Below, in pieces: positions 1 through 9,153 of a stretch of DNA of 50,894 nucleotides (position 1 is the stretch's first letter; each line of letters begins with the position of its first letter). The stretch spans positions 1 to 50,894 of the forward strand of contig JARYMR010000001.1 of NCBI GenBank assembly GCA_029907045.1, read 5' to 3'. Origin of the DNA: Candidatus Bathyarchaeota archaeon (lineage in GTDB: Archaea > Thermoproteota > Bathyarchaeia > Bathyarchaeales > UBA233). Below the pieces are notes generated by a model. The model made no database searches. It was given only the letters and a program-made list of their open reading frames with translations, and was not told where the DNA came from. Both the position numbers and the translations under genes were made by a program.

Positions 1-1079
1 ATGTTTATTGCCTTTGCCCATATGCGGCATGTACCTTCCATGCTTACCATACAGGCGCCAATGGGCTTTTGTGGTGTGCATGCCTTCATGAACAGTGGGC
101 ATTCTGTTGGTTTTATTTTTCCGATTATGACGAGGTGACATTTGCAGCCTTGCTGTATGTCAACGCCGCCTTCAACTTTCACACCATGCTTCAAATGAGC
201 ATCATAGACTGCGTATTCCTCACCAAGAACGAGTTTGGATTGCGGAATCGTGCCTATTCCACGCCAGTTGCCATCGGCAACGCTGAAAACTTTCTGCATG
301 ATTTTTTGCGCTTTTGTGTTGCCTTCCCAACGCACAGCCCTCGTATACTCGTTTTCTAGGCGTGGTTTGCCTTCGCTTAACTGCTTCAGAATCATGTAAA
401 TGCCAAATAATACGTCTATTGGTTCGAAACCAGCCACAACAGTCGGCATTTCATATTGCTTTGGAAAAATTTCGTAAGGCTTAAGCCCAATAATTGTGCT
501 CACATGCCCAGGGGCTATGAAACCGTTTAGGCTTAGGTCTTTCATTTCAACAAGTACTTTCATGGCTGGAGGAATCAAACGATGCGAAACCAAGAAGCTA
601 AGATTTTTAGGCGGCTTTTTCAAAATCTCCACCGCTGTGGATGGCGCTGTGGTTTCAAAACCAATGGCGAAAAAGGCAAACTCTTTTTGCGGTTCCTTCT
701 CAGCCATTTTGACAGCATCGCTGACACTGTAAACAACACGGACATCGGCGCCTTCAGCTTTGGCATCCAAAAGCGACATTTTCGAACCTGGAACCCTTAG
801 AACGTCGCCAAAACATGTGACAACAACGCCTTTTAGGGCTAAGTGTACGGTTTCATCAACTTCTGATGCTGGCGTTACGCAGACTGGACAGCCCGGTCCA
901 GCAATAACTTCAACATTTTCTGGTAGGAGACTGCGGATGCCATAATGCGTAATAGTCCATTCATGGGTGCCACAGACATGACAAATTTTGATGGTGACTT
1001 TTTTTGGTGCAGTTTCATGGATTTTTTCTGCTATACGCTTCGCCAATTTCGGGTCTCTAAACCTTAGCTTTTCAGCCAT
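1..1079 (-). CDS. hypD: Hydrogenase maturation protein HypD (3' end cut by window edge)
   Basis: HypD is the Fe-S scaffold on which, with HypC, the Fe(CN)2CO group of [NiFe] hydrogenases is built. Reading leftwards from an ATG at 1079, the frame stays open to base 1 (about 359 residues). It shows the family motifs CGTHEW near residue 30, GPGCPVCVTP near residue 60 and FFAIGFETTAPS near residue 140. Near the edge it reads TECPLFMKACTP and GACMVSMEGTCR, the usual HypD C-terminus, so only a few residues should be missing. The start follows hypC by 11 bases, so hypF-hypC-hypD looks like one leftward operon. These products would mature the two hydrogenases encoded at 27.6-30.0 and 47.7-50.1 kb. 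HypA, HypB and HypE are not in the window. Identification is firm. Confidence 0.95.
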   Translation of the reverse strand, partial: MAEKLRFRDPKLAKRIAEKIHETAPKKVTIKICHVCGTHEWTITHYGIRSLLPENVEVIAGPGCPVCVTPASEVDETVHLALKGVVVTCFGDVLRVPGSKMSLLDAKAEGADVRVVYSVSDAVKMAEKEPQKEFAFFAIGFETTAPSTAVEILKKPPKNLSFLVSHRLIPPAMKVLVEMKDLSLNGFIAPGHVSTIIGLKPYEIFPKQYEMPTVVAGFEPIDVLFGIYMILKQLSEGKPRLENEYTRAVRWEGNTKAQKIMQKVFSVADGNWRGIGTIPQSKLVLGEEYAVYDAHLKHGVKVEGGVDIQQGCKCHLVIIGKIKPTECPLFMKACTPQKPIGACMVSMEGTCRIWAKAIN

Positions 1080-1090
1080 TTCCTTATCAA

Positions 1091-1324
1091 CTACTGTTTA
1101 GTTTCAACTTCTACTTGGAGGATTTCATTCCATAAGCTTATGGTCTCCAAAGCCTCTTTTTCACTTAAAACCTGAATTGCATAACCAGCATGAACCAAAA
1201 CATAATCGCCAACCTTAACATCCACAAGCGTAACATTAACCTCTCTTAATACGCCTTCGCCGAAGTCCACTTGGGCTTTGTCTTCTTTTAGGCTTATGAC
1301 TTTTGCTGGAATAGCCAAACACAT
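1091..1324 (-). CDS. hypC: Hydrogenase assembly chaperone HypC/HybG family
   Basis: HypC is a small chaperone that carries the Fe(CN)2CO unit between HypD and the hydrogenase large-subunit precursor. The protein begins MCLAIPAK, the invariant HypC N-terminus whose Cys2 becomes the ligand once Met1 is removed. I therefore chose the ATG at 1324 over an in-frame GTG three codons upstream (1333), which would bury the cysteine. It is 77 residues with the expected beta-barrel pattern (QVDFGEGVLREVNV, VGDYVLVHAGYAIQ). It lies between hypF (48-base gap) and hypD (11-base gap). The C-terminal tail, rich in acidic residues, is not conserved in the family. Confidence 0.95.
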   Translation of the reverse strand: MCLAIPAKVISLKEDKAQVDFGEGVLREVNVTLVDVKVGDYVLVHAGYAIQVLSEKEALETISLWNEILQVEVETKQ

Positions 1325-1372
1325 CTTTATCACTAACCAGAAGAGTGTAACAAAAATAAATTGGTTATGGTT

Positions 1373-3649
1373 TTAAAGGAAAAATCCGCCAAAAACCGCT
1401 TGACCAAAAGACAAGCCTCCATCACCAGGCGGAACAGCCTCATGAACCACAAACCGCAAACCCGCTTTTTCCACAATTTTTCGCATAGCCAAAGACAAAA
1501 TTTGATTGCATGCAACTCCGCCAGAAAAACCAATAGTTTTGATGCCGTTTTCTAATGCTTTTTCTATGGCTAGTTCTGCTAAGCCTTCAGCCAAATATGC
1601 ATGGGCAGAATAGGCTAAATCCGCCTTGGACTGCATTTCTTTGTTTACAAATATTTCGTACAACATTTGCGCAGTATCCAACACATCACCTTTTATTATT
1701 GGTTTCAGCTTTAGCGTATCATTGCCTTTCATGGCGATGGATTCAAGCTTCATGGCTGGTTCACCCTCATAAGTGCGTTCATAACATATTCCCAAGACCA
1801 CCGCCACAGCATCTAAAACCCTTCCACAGCTTGTCGTTTCAATAACGTTACGCCTTTTTTCAAGTTGTTGGAGAATTAATTGAATTTCATTTTTGCCATG
1901 TGGAAAGTACTGTTCGTTCTGTAAAAGCCAATCTTCCACATTCACCATCTTGTGAAGCATTCCAGCAGCCATTCTAAGCGGATAGCGGGTTGCCAAATCT
2001 CCACCTATAAGTGGTTGTTTTTGAAGGTAGGCTACCCTTTTGAAATTTGCGCTTTCTCTTGTAGTGATTATGATTTCGCCTCCCCATGCTCCGCCATCAA
2101 CGCCATATCCATATCCGTCACAGCACACGCCAACAATCTCGTTTAAGTTGTGTTCAGCCATCAAAGCTGCAACATGCGCATAATGATGCTGAACCTGGAT
2201 TAGTTGCCAGTAGTTCTGTTTTGCCAATTCTTGGGCTAGTTTTGTTGTTGTAAATTTTGGATGCAAATCACATGCCACGGCTTCCACTTTGCTGTTTGTT
2301 AGGCGAATCAGGTGATGGGTTGCATTTTCCAAAAAATCCCTTGTTTCAACATTTTCCACATCGCCAATATGCTGAGAAATAAAGGCCTTATCTCCAAGCA
2401 AAACACAAGCAGTATTATTCAATTCTCCACCCAAACCCACAACACAACATTTAGCCTTTTCCTTAAGCATTATTGGGGCTGGAGCATAACCTCGCGAACG
2501 CCTAATAAAAACTAAGCTTTTACCATGCAGGCGCACAACGGAGTCGTCGCATCTGTGGGCTATTTGGCGATTGTGAAAAAGAAAATAGTCAACAGTATCG
2601 CCAAGCCTTTGCAGGGCTTCATCATTATCCTTTATTATCGGCTGGTTTGGCGGATTTGCACTGGTCATGACAAAAGCTGGTTCATCCACGCCATCAAAAA
2701 GCATGTAATGCAAGCCCGTGTATGGCAGCATAACGCCAACATTATGCAAGCCCGGAGCAATCAAATCTGAAAGATAATACTTCTCGTTTTTGTTTAGCAA
2801 AACAATTGGGCGAGTATAAGAAGTTAGGAGCCTTTCTTCATTTTTGCTTATTTCTGCAAAAGTTTTAATGGCTTCCAAACTTTTCGCCATTATGGCAAAG
2901 GGCTTTTGCCTTCTATGCTTAACCCTTCTAAGCCTAATTAGAGGCCCATTCTTAAGGGTGGAGGTTGCAACGTGAAAGCCCCCATAACCTTTTATGGCAA
3001 CAATAAAGCCTTCAGAAAGAAGCCTACCAGCCTCCCTAATTGAGTCTTTACAATCCAAAAGTTGACCATTATTGTTTGTGAGATATGCTTTTGGTCCGCA
3101 TTTTGGACACGCCACGGTTTGAGCATGAAAACGCCTATTCAAAGGGTCCGCATATTCTCCATGGCAGAATGGGCACATGGTGAAGTCGCGCATCGTCGTG
3201 TTTTCACGGTCATAGGGTAAAGCCTCAATAATAGTGTATCTTGGACCGCAATCAGTACAAGTTATAAAAAAATAGTCATGCCGCGGGTCTTTCGGGTTTC
3301 GAAGTTCTTTTAGGCAGTTGTCGCAGATGGCTACGTCTGGCGGAATAACCGAACCAGAAAGCTCAGCTTCTTCAGAACTTTTGTAAATTGTAAATGCATC
3401 AAAAGATTCTTTTCCCTTCAACTTTTTTACGAGAATTTCGTGGATTTGCGCCAGTGGAGGCTTATTTTCCTTTAAATCATTTAGGAAACATTTTATTTGA
3501 TTCTCTTCTCCTTCCAGAAGGATTTCTACACCAGCATCGCCGCGGTTTCTAACGTAACCTTTTAAACCGTTTTTTATGGCGGTGCGGTAAATGAAGGGTC
3601 GAAATCCGACGCCTTGAACTATGCCAGTAACATTAACTTTGACTCGCAC
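1373..3649 (-). CDS. hypF: Carbamoyltransferase HypF
   Basis: HypF makes thiocarboxamide on HypE from carbamoyl phosphate, the source of the cyanide ligands of the [NiFe] site. The 758-residue protein has the full family layout. An acylphosphatase domain covers residues 1-90 (GIVQGVGFRPF near 9-19). Two Zn fingers follow (Cys109/112/131/134 and Cys159/162/181/184). A YrdC-like domain covers about 195-385 (IKGYGGFHVA). A Kae1/HypF C-terminal domain carries HHYAHVAALMAEH, CDGYGYGVDGGAWGGE and GFSGGVACN. Length matches the family norm, so it is intact. It heads the leftward hypF-hypC-hypD cluster, upstream of the small Zn-ribbon gene on the other strand. Confidence 0.96.
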   Translation of the reverse strand: MRVKVNVTGIVQGVGFRPFIYRTAIKNGLKGYVRNRGDAGVEILLEGEENQIKCFLNDLKENKPPLAQIHEILVKKLKGKESFDAFTIYKSSEEAELSGSVIPPDVAICDNCLKELRNPKDPRHDYFFITCTDCGPRYTIIEALPYDRENTTMRDFTMCPFCHGEYADPLNRRFHAQTVACPKCGPKAYLTNNNGQLLDCKDSIREAGRLLSEGFIVAIKGYGGFHVATSTLKNGPLIRLRRVKHRRQKPFAIMAKSLEAIKTFAEISKNEERLLTSYTRPIVLLNKNEKYYLSDLIAPGLHNVGVMLPYTGLHYMLFDGVDEPAFVMTSANPPNQPIIKDNDEALQRLGDTVDYFLFHNRQIAHRCDDSVVRLHGKSLVFIRRSRGYAPAPIMLKEKAKCCVVGLGGELNNTACVLLGDKAFISQHIGDVENVETRDFLENATHHLIRLTNSKVEAVACDLHPKFTTTKLAQELAKQNYWQLIQVQHHYAHVAALMAEHNLNEIVGVCCDGYGYGVDGGAWGGEIIITTRESANFKRVAYLQKQPLIGGDLATRYPLRMAAGMLHKMVNVEDWLLQNEQYFPHGKNEIQLILQQLEKRRNVIETTSCGRVLDAVAVVLGICYERTYEGEPAMKLESIAMKGNDTLKLKPIIKGDVLDTAQMLYEIFVNKEMQSKADLAYSAHAYLAEGLAELAIEKALENGIKTIGFSGGVACNQILSLAMRKIVEKAGLRFVVHEAVPPGDGGLSFGQAVFGGFFL

Positions 3650-3786
3650 TTCAAATCAGTTATCATTAAAGGAAAATGCTATGCAATATACGTTTTGATG
3701 TTATACGCAAAGAAATAAAGGTGATCTTATTTTCTGAAAATATTTTTAACTTAAAAACAATAATAAACATTCGAAGTCGGGTTAAG

Positions 3787-4005
3787 ATGGTTGAAGAAAA
3801 GAAACATGTTGGCAAGTGCTTTGATTGTGAAGGATTAACCGAATTAGTCGAGCTGGATGTCAATAAGGGAACCAAGATTATGCGGTGTCAAGCTTGTGGA
3901 TTATTCCATTTTTATAAAAAAGATTTTTTGGGTAGATGGAAGCTTGTCAAAGTTTCCAAGGTAGGCAACGTAGAAAGTACTAATCTACAGAGCAACAAAA
4001 GATAA
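3787..4005 (+). CDS. Small Zn-ribbon protein, function unknown
   Basis: A 72-residue protein with two CxxC knuckles (Cys11/Cys14 in CFDC and Cys34/Cys37 in CQAC), the pattern of a four-cysteine zinc ribbon. The middle contains a basic/aromatic stretch (FHFYKKDFLGRWKLVKV) that could contact nucleic acid. The frame is open for 37 more codons upstream, but ATG 3787 is preferred because the residues before it are low-complexity and poorly protein-like. A TATA-like A/T stretch (TTTTTAACTTAAAA) lies about 30-40 bases upstream, which would give a short leader. It stands alone between divergent hypF and convergent fadD. No named family was recognised. Confidence 0.6.
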   Translation: MVEEKKHVGKCFDCEGLTELVELDVNKGTKIMRCQACGLFHFYKKDFLGRWKLVKVSKVGNVESTNLQSNKR

Positions 4006-4013
4006 ATGATTTA

Positions 4014-5759
4014 TTATGCAATTTTTGCTTCTGCTTTTTTGCGTTCTTCTTCTTGCAACACTCTTTTTAGGACTTTGCCAACCATTGTCATGGGCAGTTC
4101 TTTGCGGAACTCCACTTCTCTTATCGCTTTGTAAGGCGCCACCTTCTCGTTAACGAAATCCATGATTTCCTTCTCTGTGGCTGTCATTCCTTCCTTTAAA
4201 ACAACAAAAGCTTTTGGAATCTCACTAGCAACAGGGTCTGGCTTGCCTATCACTCCGCAAAGTTTCACGGCTGGATGCTCATATAGAACGTCTTCTAATT
4301 CCCTTGGGTAAACGCTGTAGCCCTTATATTTTATTAGGTCTTTTTTGCGGTCTGTAATGTAAAAGTAGCCGTCTTCATCCATTTTTCCAATATCACCAGT
4401 GTAAAGCCAACCGTCCCTCAAAACTTGTGCTGTTTCTTCAGGCATTTTCCAATAACCCTTCATAACTTGTGGACCCTTTACGACAAGTTCGCCTATTTCG
4501 CCTGGCGCAAGCTCTTTCTCGCCAGTTTCAGAATCCATTATTTTCGCGTCTGTGTCAGGCCAAGGAATGCCTATCGAGCCTACTTTTACGGTTTTCATTG
4601 TTTTGTCTAGGGGGTTGCAGTGGGTTACTGGTGAAGATTCCGTCAAGCCGTAACCTTCCACGAGGACGCCGCCAGTTACTTCCATGAATTTTTTCTGAAT
4701 TTCTGGTGGAAGCGGTGCAGAACCGGATATACAGAAACGCACTGATGTGCAGTCGTATTTGCCTAGGTCTGGGTGGGCTAGAAGCATGGCGTACATGGTT
4801 GGTGCTCCACAGAAAACTGTAACCCTATACTTTTGTATGGTTTGGAAGGTGCTTACTGCATCAAAGCGTGGCAGCAAAACAATTCTTCCACCTATGTAGA
4901 TGGGCGCATTCATGCCCGTTGTCATGCCGTAAATGTGAAATAGGGGAAGTACTGCCAAAAATGTTTCTTCTCCTTCCATCACATCCTTAAGCCAAGCTTT
5001 ACACATGACAGCATTTGAAACCAAGTTCATATGGGTTAACATTGCACCTTTCGATGTTCCCGTGGTTCCACCCGTGTACTGCAGCGCCACCAAATCCTCT
5101 TTGGGGTTTATCTCCACTTTAGGCGGGTTTGGCGGATACTTATCCACAAGTTCTTTAAAGAAGTAAACGTTGGGTTTGCGTTCAACTTTACGGGATGGAA
5201 TCTTCTTCAACAAAGAACCCAAAAAGGCTGTGGTTCCCGACATATACTCTTTCAAGCTTGCCACAATTACTCTCTTCAGTTTTGTTTTCTCCCAAACCTT
5301 CTCCACTATTGGATAGAGCAAGTCTAAAACAACTATTGTTTCTGCTTCAGAATCGTTAAGTTGATGCTCCACTTCACGCTCCTTGTATAAGGGGCTTATG
5401 GCTGTGGCTATGGCTCCAGTTTTTATGGCACCATAATATGCCATTATAAATTGAGGAATATTTGGCAAGAAAATGGCAACTTTGTCGCCCTTTTTCACGC
5501 CAAAATCTGTAAGGGCTGTTGCAAACTTGTCTGTAATCGTGTCTAACTCCTTATAACTGATTTTTCTGTCAAAATAAACTATTGCAGTTTTTTCTGGATA
5601 TTTCCCCGCGGTGTCTCTGAGAAACTGGAAAAGTGGAATTTCAGGATAATCTATGTGTTTGGGAACTCCTTCAGGCCAAAACTTATACCACGGTTTTTCG
5701 AGCACTTCTTTCCTCTCAATTTTTTCTTCCTTCACCTTTCTCCTTCTAGGACACATCAT
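4014..5759 (-). CDS. fadD: Long/medium-chain acyl-CoA synthetase (AMP-forming, FadD-like)
   Basis: This enzyme activates free fatty acids (ATP + CoA + acid to acyl-CoA + AMP + PPi) and feeds the beta-oxidation genes that follow. The 581-residue protein has the ANL superfamily motifs: P-loop-like YTGGTTGTSKG at 228-238, GYGLTES at 369-375, YTGD at 453-456, the hinge region DRKKDLIKYKG near 470-480, and the catalytic lysine in MTMVGKVLKR (Lys562). The length and C-terminal domain are complete. ATG at 5759 and the next codon (also ATG) are both possible starts behind AGGGTTAA. It is transcribed away from the alpha/beta hydrolase at 5822, and the 62-base gap holds a near-perfect palindrome. The exact chain length used cannot be read from sequence. 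Confidence 0.93.
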   Translation of the reverse strand: MMCPRRRKVKEEKIERKEVLEKPWYKFWPEGVPKHIDYPEIPLFQFLRDTAGKYPEKTAIVYFDRKISYKELDTITDKFATALTDFGVKKGDKVAIFLPNIPQFIMAYYGAIKTGAIATAISPLYKEREVEHQLNDSEAETIVVLDLLYPIVEKVWEKTKLKRVIVASLKEYMSGTTAFLGSLLKKIPSRKVERKPNVYFFKELVDKYPPNPPKVEINPKEDLVALQYTGGTTGTSKGAMLTHMNLVSNAVMCKAWLKDVMEGEETFLAVLPLFHIYGMTTGMNAPIYIGGRIVLLPRFDAVSTFQTIQKYRVTVFCGAPTMYAMLLAHPDLGKYDCTSVRFCISGSAPLPPEIQKKFMEVTGGVLVEGYGLTESSPVTHCNPLDKTMKTVKVGSIGIPWPDTDAKIMDSETGEKELAPGEIGELVVKGPQVMKGYWKMPEETAQVLRDGWLYTGDIGKMDEDGYFYITDRKKDLIKYKGYSVYPRELEDVLYEHPAVKLCGVIGKPDPVASEIPKAFVVLKEGMTATEKEIMDFVNEKVAPYKAIREVEFRKELPMTMVGKVLKRVLQEEERKKAEAKIA

Positions 5760-5765
5760 TTAACC

Positions 5766-5782
5766 CTAATCTTAAATATTAG
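5766..5782. promoter_or_regulatory. Near-perfect palindrome between divergent fadD and hydrolase
   Basis: The 17-base element CTAATCTTAAATATTAG pairs at 7 of 8 positions around a central base. It lies in the only 62 bases separating fadD (minus strand) from the hydrolase (plus strand) and overlaps the A/T-rich ATTTAAG core expected to be the fadD TATA box. A dimeric repressor site controlling fatty-acid activation is a reasonable guess. No regulator gene is adjacent. Confidence 0.4.
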
Positions 5783-5821
5783 AGGTGATGGGGTAATAAT
5801 ACTTTCTACAATGGGGTTGCC

Positions 5822-6625
5822 TTGAAAACTGAAACAGTTTGGATTAACTGCGAAAACTTACGCCTTTATGGCGAACTACACATTCCAGACCATGTTCCAG
5901 CACCAGCCTTGCTTATCTGTCATGGCATGAATGCCCACGGTTTTCACGCTATCAAAATTTACGAAAAATTAGCGAAGGCAGCATGCGAAAACGGTATTGT
6001 CGCACTGCTCTTCGACTTTAGAGGAGTTGGAAAAAGCCTTGGAAATTTTGACTATGGCTTTGGAGAACAGAAAGACGTTAAATGCGCCATCAACTATTTA
6101 GCCTCACGAGCAGAAGTGATTTCTGACAAGATTTTTGTTTTAGGCCACAGTTTAGGCGGAGCAGTTTCGCTCTATTCCGTTCAAAATGATAAGCGCATTA
6201 AAGGACTTGTTTTGTGGTCCACACCCAATAATCATGACTATAATGTTAAGAAGTTCATTACTCGCACAAGGGGGAAGGGCGGCTTATACTGGTTCATGCT
6301 CTTCTCTTGGATTGACAAGCTTTTCGACACTTCAAAATTGTTTAAGCTAGAAGTTTTTGGAATAAAATTACGTCCAAAAAATGTTAGAGAGAAACTTATG
6401 AAATTAAACGAATGCGAAGCAATAACAAGATTGAACGCTGTTCCTTTATTGGTTGTGATTGGTGATGCTGATGTTCTTGTGGGTGTTGAAGAAGCCCGTC
6501 ATGTGTTTGAGTTGGCAAAAGAGCCCAAAACTTTCTTAATAATTAATGGCGGTGACCACATTTATAGTGGAAAAGAAGAAAGAGTGATAGCTGAAACTTT
6601 GAATTGGATAAAAAAGTGGAAATAA
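5822..6625 (+). CDS. Alpha/beta hydrolase (serine hydrolase, S33/esterase type)
   Basis: A 267-residue soluble alpha/beta hydrolase. The nucleophile elbow GHSLGG places Ser110. The oxyanion-hole motif CHGMNAHG lies at 33-40 and a DFRGVGKS strand-turn at 65-72. Asp217 (IGDADVLV) and His246 (GGDHIY) complete the triad. The start is TTG at 5822, since no ATG precedes the first beta strand. It could be an esterase, lipase or thioesterase releasing fatty acids or splitting acyl-CoA, which fits its position beside fadD and the beta-oxidation operon. The substrate is not readable from the sequence. No signal peptide or transmembrane helix is seen. Confidence 0.82.
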   Translation: MKTETVWINCENLRLYGELHIPDHVPAPALLICHGMNAHGFHAIKIYEKLAKAACENGIVALLFDFRGVGKSLGNFDYGFGEQKDVKCAINYLASRAEVISDKIFVLGHSLGGAVSLYSVQNDKRIKGLVLWSTPNNHDYNVKKFITRTRGKGGLYWFMLFSWIDKLFDTSKLFKLEVFGIKLRPKNVREKLMKLNECEAITRLNAVPLLVVIGDADVLVGVEEARHVFELAKEPKTFLIINGGDHIYSGKEERVIAETLNWIKKWK

Positions 6626-6635
6626 AAACGCAATT

Positions 6636-7073
6636 TTAAGGTGGAACAAACTCGTATGTGGCGTAGCCTTCAGGCGAAATTTTCGCTACAAGCTTAACTT
6701 TCATTCCAACGCTAATTTGCGATAATTTGAAACCCGTCAACCATGCCAGAACTCGTACACCTTCTTTTAGCTTGCCAATTGCCACAGTGTAAGGTTTATA
6801 TTGCTGAAATGTTGTAGGTCTGACAACCACATGCGTAAAAGTTTCAATTTCTGCCTCACTGCTTAATTCAATCCAGTCCACTTCAGAGGATAAACATTCT
6901 GGGCAGTCAGCCGATGGCGGAAAGTACACTTTTCCACATTTTTTGCATTTTGTTGCGTAAACTTTCCCTTCTTTTAGGCCTTCCCAAAACTTTAACGTCT
7001 TGCTTATTGGTATGTCTTGAACAATTTTTATTTCCCTAGATTTTATTGTTGGCATGCTCGCCATACACATCAT
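6636..7073 (-). CDS. DUF35 Zn-ribbon/OB-fold protein, thiolase partner
   Basis: A 145-residue member of the family made of a rubredoxin-like Zn ribbon followed by an OB fold. Four cysteines in CKKCGKVYFPPSADCPEC form the Zn site near residues 42-59. The OB strand pattern follows (ETFTHVVVRP, YTVAIGKLKEGVRV). Archaeal DUF35 proteins are known to bridge thiolase and HMG-CoA synthase and to help pass acyl-CoA between active sites. Here the ATG overlaps the stop of the thiolase gene (ATGA, 4 bases), so the two are translationally coupled. An in-frame ATG nearer MPTIKSREIK is an alternative start. No HMG-CoA synthase gene is nearby, so a role with the beta-oxidation thiolase is more likely. Confidence 0.87.
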   Translation of the reverse strand: MMCMASMPTIKSREIKIVQDIPISKTLKFWEGLKEGKVYATKCKKCGKVYFPPSADCPECLSSEVDWIELSSEAEIETFTHVVVRPTTFQQYKPYTVAIGKLKEGVRVLAWLTGFKLSQISVGMKVKLVAKISPEGYATYEFVPP

Positions 7074-8242
7074 CTCCTTAATATGGTAACGTAACAGTAA
7101 TGCCCAGTTCCGCCCACGTTGTGAGCTAATCCAATGTAATTTTTAAGCGGAACTTGCCTTCCTTTTTCAACAGCCTCTTCGCGAAGTTGTTTTGTAACTT
7201 CGTAAATCATGGAACAACCAGTTGTGCCGATGGGATGCCCCTTAGCTTTTAAGCCGCCGTCCATGTTTACTGGAATTTTTCCGCCAATTTCCGTTTGTCC
7301 TTCACGGATGAGTTTTGCGCCTTCGCCCTTGCTGCAAAATCCCAAATCTTCGTAAGCCATTATTTCTGCTATTGTGAAGCAGTCGTGAACTTCTGCGAAG
7401 TCAACTTGTTCTGGGGTTATTTCAGCCATTTTATATGCCATTTTGGCTGCGTAGACGCTGGCTTCTAAACCCACATAATCAAATCTTTTGCTCAGATTCG
7501 CTGTTCCCGAGGAATAGCCAATTCCAGCCACCCAAACTGGAGTGTCTATGCCTAACTCTTTGACTTTTTCTTCCGAAGCCAAAATTACTGCTGCGGAACC
7601 ATCAGTCATTGGGCAACAGTCAAAAAGTTTTAAGGGTGACGCTATAACCATTGAAGATAAAACATCATCAACTGTTATTCTGTTCTGAAGATGCGCTAAG
7701 GGATTCATGGAGCCATACTTATGATTTTTAACAGCCACCAACGCCAAATCCTCCTCAGTAGTTCCGAACTTTGCCATATGAGCAGTGGCATGCAAAGCAT
7801 AATAGGCTGGAAAAGTTGGTCCAAAATTGTGAAATTCCCATAGATAATATCCAGCCCTTCCAATCCACTCCATAGCCGTTGGAGTGTCAATCTCTCTCAT
7901 TTTTTCAACGCCCAAAGCCATAGCGATATCTGCTTGCCCACTTGCAATTGTGGAGTATGCCGCTTGGAAAGCGGCGCTGCCGCTTGCACATGCTGCTTCG
8001 CATCGCATTAATCCCGCCTTTGTGAGACCGCAATATTCGGCCGCCACAACTGCTGGAAGCAGTTCCTCATACCAAGCTCCAGCCCCAGTTGTTCCTACAG
8101 CCACAAACTCCACATCTTTTGCTGTTATTCCAGCATCCTCCAGCGAAGGCTTCACAGCTTCGAAGGCTAATTCCGCCACGTTCACGTCGCTTCTGTTTCC
8201 AAATTTAGAATTACTAACTCCTATGACAGCTACTTTTCTCAT
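7070..8242 (-). CDS. Thiolase (acetyl-CoA acyltransferase, SCP2/archaeal type)
   Basis: Catalyses the last beta-oxidation step, cleavage of 3-ketoacyl-CoA by CoA to acetyl-CoA and shortened acyl-CoA, or the reverse condensation. The 390-residue protein has the nucleophile cysteine in CEAACASGSAAF, the catalytic histidine in GHPIGTTGCS, a conserved HDCFT motif, and an NVGGTGHYCYV C-terminal loop instead of the bacterial CGGG loop, as in archaeal/SCP2-like thiolases. It overlaps the DUF35 gene by 4 bases. A TATA-like TTTTATAAAC lies in the 65-base gap upstream, so it may also have its own promoter inside the leftward beta-oxidation operon. Confidence 0.93.
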   Translation of the reverse strand: MRKVAVIGVSNSKFGNRSDVNVAELAFEAVKPSLEDAGITAKDVEFVAVGTTGAGAWYEELLPAVVAAEYCGLTKAGLMRCEAACASGSAAFQAAYSTIASGQADIAMALGVEKMREIDTPTAMEWIGRAGYYLWEFHNFGPTFPAYYALHATAHMAKFGTTEEDLALVAVKNHKYGSMNPLAHLQNRITVDDVLSSMVIASPLKLFDCCPMTDGSAAVILASEEKVKELGIDTPVWVAGIGYSSGTANLSKRFDYVGLEASVYAAKMAYKMAEITPEQVDFAEVHDCFTIAEIMAYEDLGFCSKGEGAKLIREGQTEIGGKIPVNMDGGLKAKGHPIGTTGCSMIYEVTKQLREEAVEKGRQVPLKNYIGLAHNVGGTGHYCYVTILRR

Positions 8243-8307
8243 TTCAATCCCATTCTTTAATTTGTTTAAACATAGAAAAGAGGGTGATGTTTATAAAAGA
8301 GCGTAGG

Positions 8308-9132
8308 TTATTTGCCTTTAAACTCGGCTTTTCTACGGGACATAAATGCTTCTACGCCTTCTTTCAAATCTTCCGTGGAGAATGCTAATCCCATCAGTCC
8401 AGCCTCAAGTCTTAATCCAACTTCTAATGGCACTTGTGTTCCAAAGTTTAGGGCGTGCTTTGCATATTTCATGGCTATCGGCGGACCTTCAGCAAGCTTA
8501 GTTGCTAACGTTCGAGCTTCTTCTCGCAGTTTTTCGAAATGCACAACTTTATGCACAAGCCCTATTTTTAGCGCCTCTTCAGCCTTCATTCTACCTCCAA
8601 GCATAACCATCTCTTTCGCCTTTGCCAAACCCACAATACGCACAAGCCTCTGGGTTCCACCCCACCCTGGAATTAAACCTAAGGCTATTTCTGGGCTTCC
8701 AAGCTCAACATGTTCAGCCGCTATCCTAAAGTCGCATGCTAAGGCTAGTTCTAAGCCGCCGCCGAGGGCGAAGCCATTAATTGCAGCTATTACGGGTTTT
8801 GACATTTCCTCTATTTTGCCAAAAATTTTTTGTCCAGCCCTTGAAAATTCCTCAGCCTTTGCTGGCGTAGCCTTAGGAAACATTGTCACGTCTGCCCCGG
8901 CGCTGAAGGATCTGTCTCCTTCGCCAGTTATTATTAGGCATCTTATTGATTGGTCTTTTTCAGCCATGTCTAAGGCGTCTGCAAGCTCTTCCATCAAGAC
9001 GTCGTTGAAAGCGTTTAACCTGTGGGGTCTGTTTAGGATTATCCACAAGAGATTTTGTTCCCTTTCAATTTTTATTGTCTCATATGCCTTACTCAAATTT
9101 TTCACCACACCCATCCTTTTGCAAACATACAT
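8308..9132 (-). CDS. Enoyl-CoA hydratase (crotonase family)
   Basis: Hydrates trans-2-enoyl-CoA to 3-hydroxyacyl-CoA. The protein is 274 residues from the first ATG. Both catalytic glutamates of the crotonase family are present, one in GGGLELALACDF and one in LGSPEIALGLIPG. The oxyanion loop INGFALGGG and the start strand ILNRPHRLNAF also fit. The start is uncertain: ATG 9132 is used here, but ATG 9114 (MGVVKNL) begins closer to the family N-terminus. It follows the acyl-CoA dehydrogenase gene by 21 bases and has a 65-base gap to the thiolase. A long open frame on the opposite strand is a shadow of this gene. Confidence 0.93.
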   Translation of the reverse strand: MYVCKRMGVVKNLSKAYETIKIEREQNLLWIILNRPHRLNAFNDVLMEELADALDMAEKDQSIRCLIITGEGDRSFSAGADVTMFPKATPAKAEEFSRAGQKIFGKIEEMSKPVIAAINGFALGGGLELALACDFRIAAEHVELGSPEIALGLIPGWGGTQRLVRIVGLAKAKEMVMLGGRMKAEEALKIGLVHKVVHFEKLREEARTLATKLAEGPPIAMKYAKHALNFGTQVPLEVGLRLEAGLMGLAFSTEDLKEGVEAFMSRRKAEFKGK

Positions 9133-9153
9133 ATAATATTTTAATTCACTTTC

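Noticed and set aside
8312..9136. A 274-codon open frame on the plus strand across the enoyl-CoA hydratase gene
   Set aside because: It is antisense to a clear crotonase with both catalytic glutamates, and its translation is Ser/Ala/Pro-rich with no motif. It is a codon-bias shadow.
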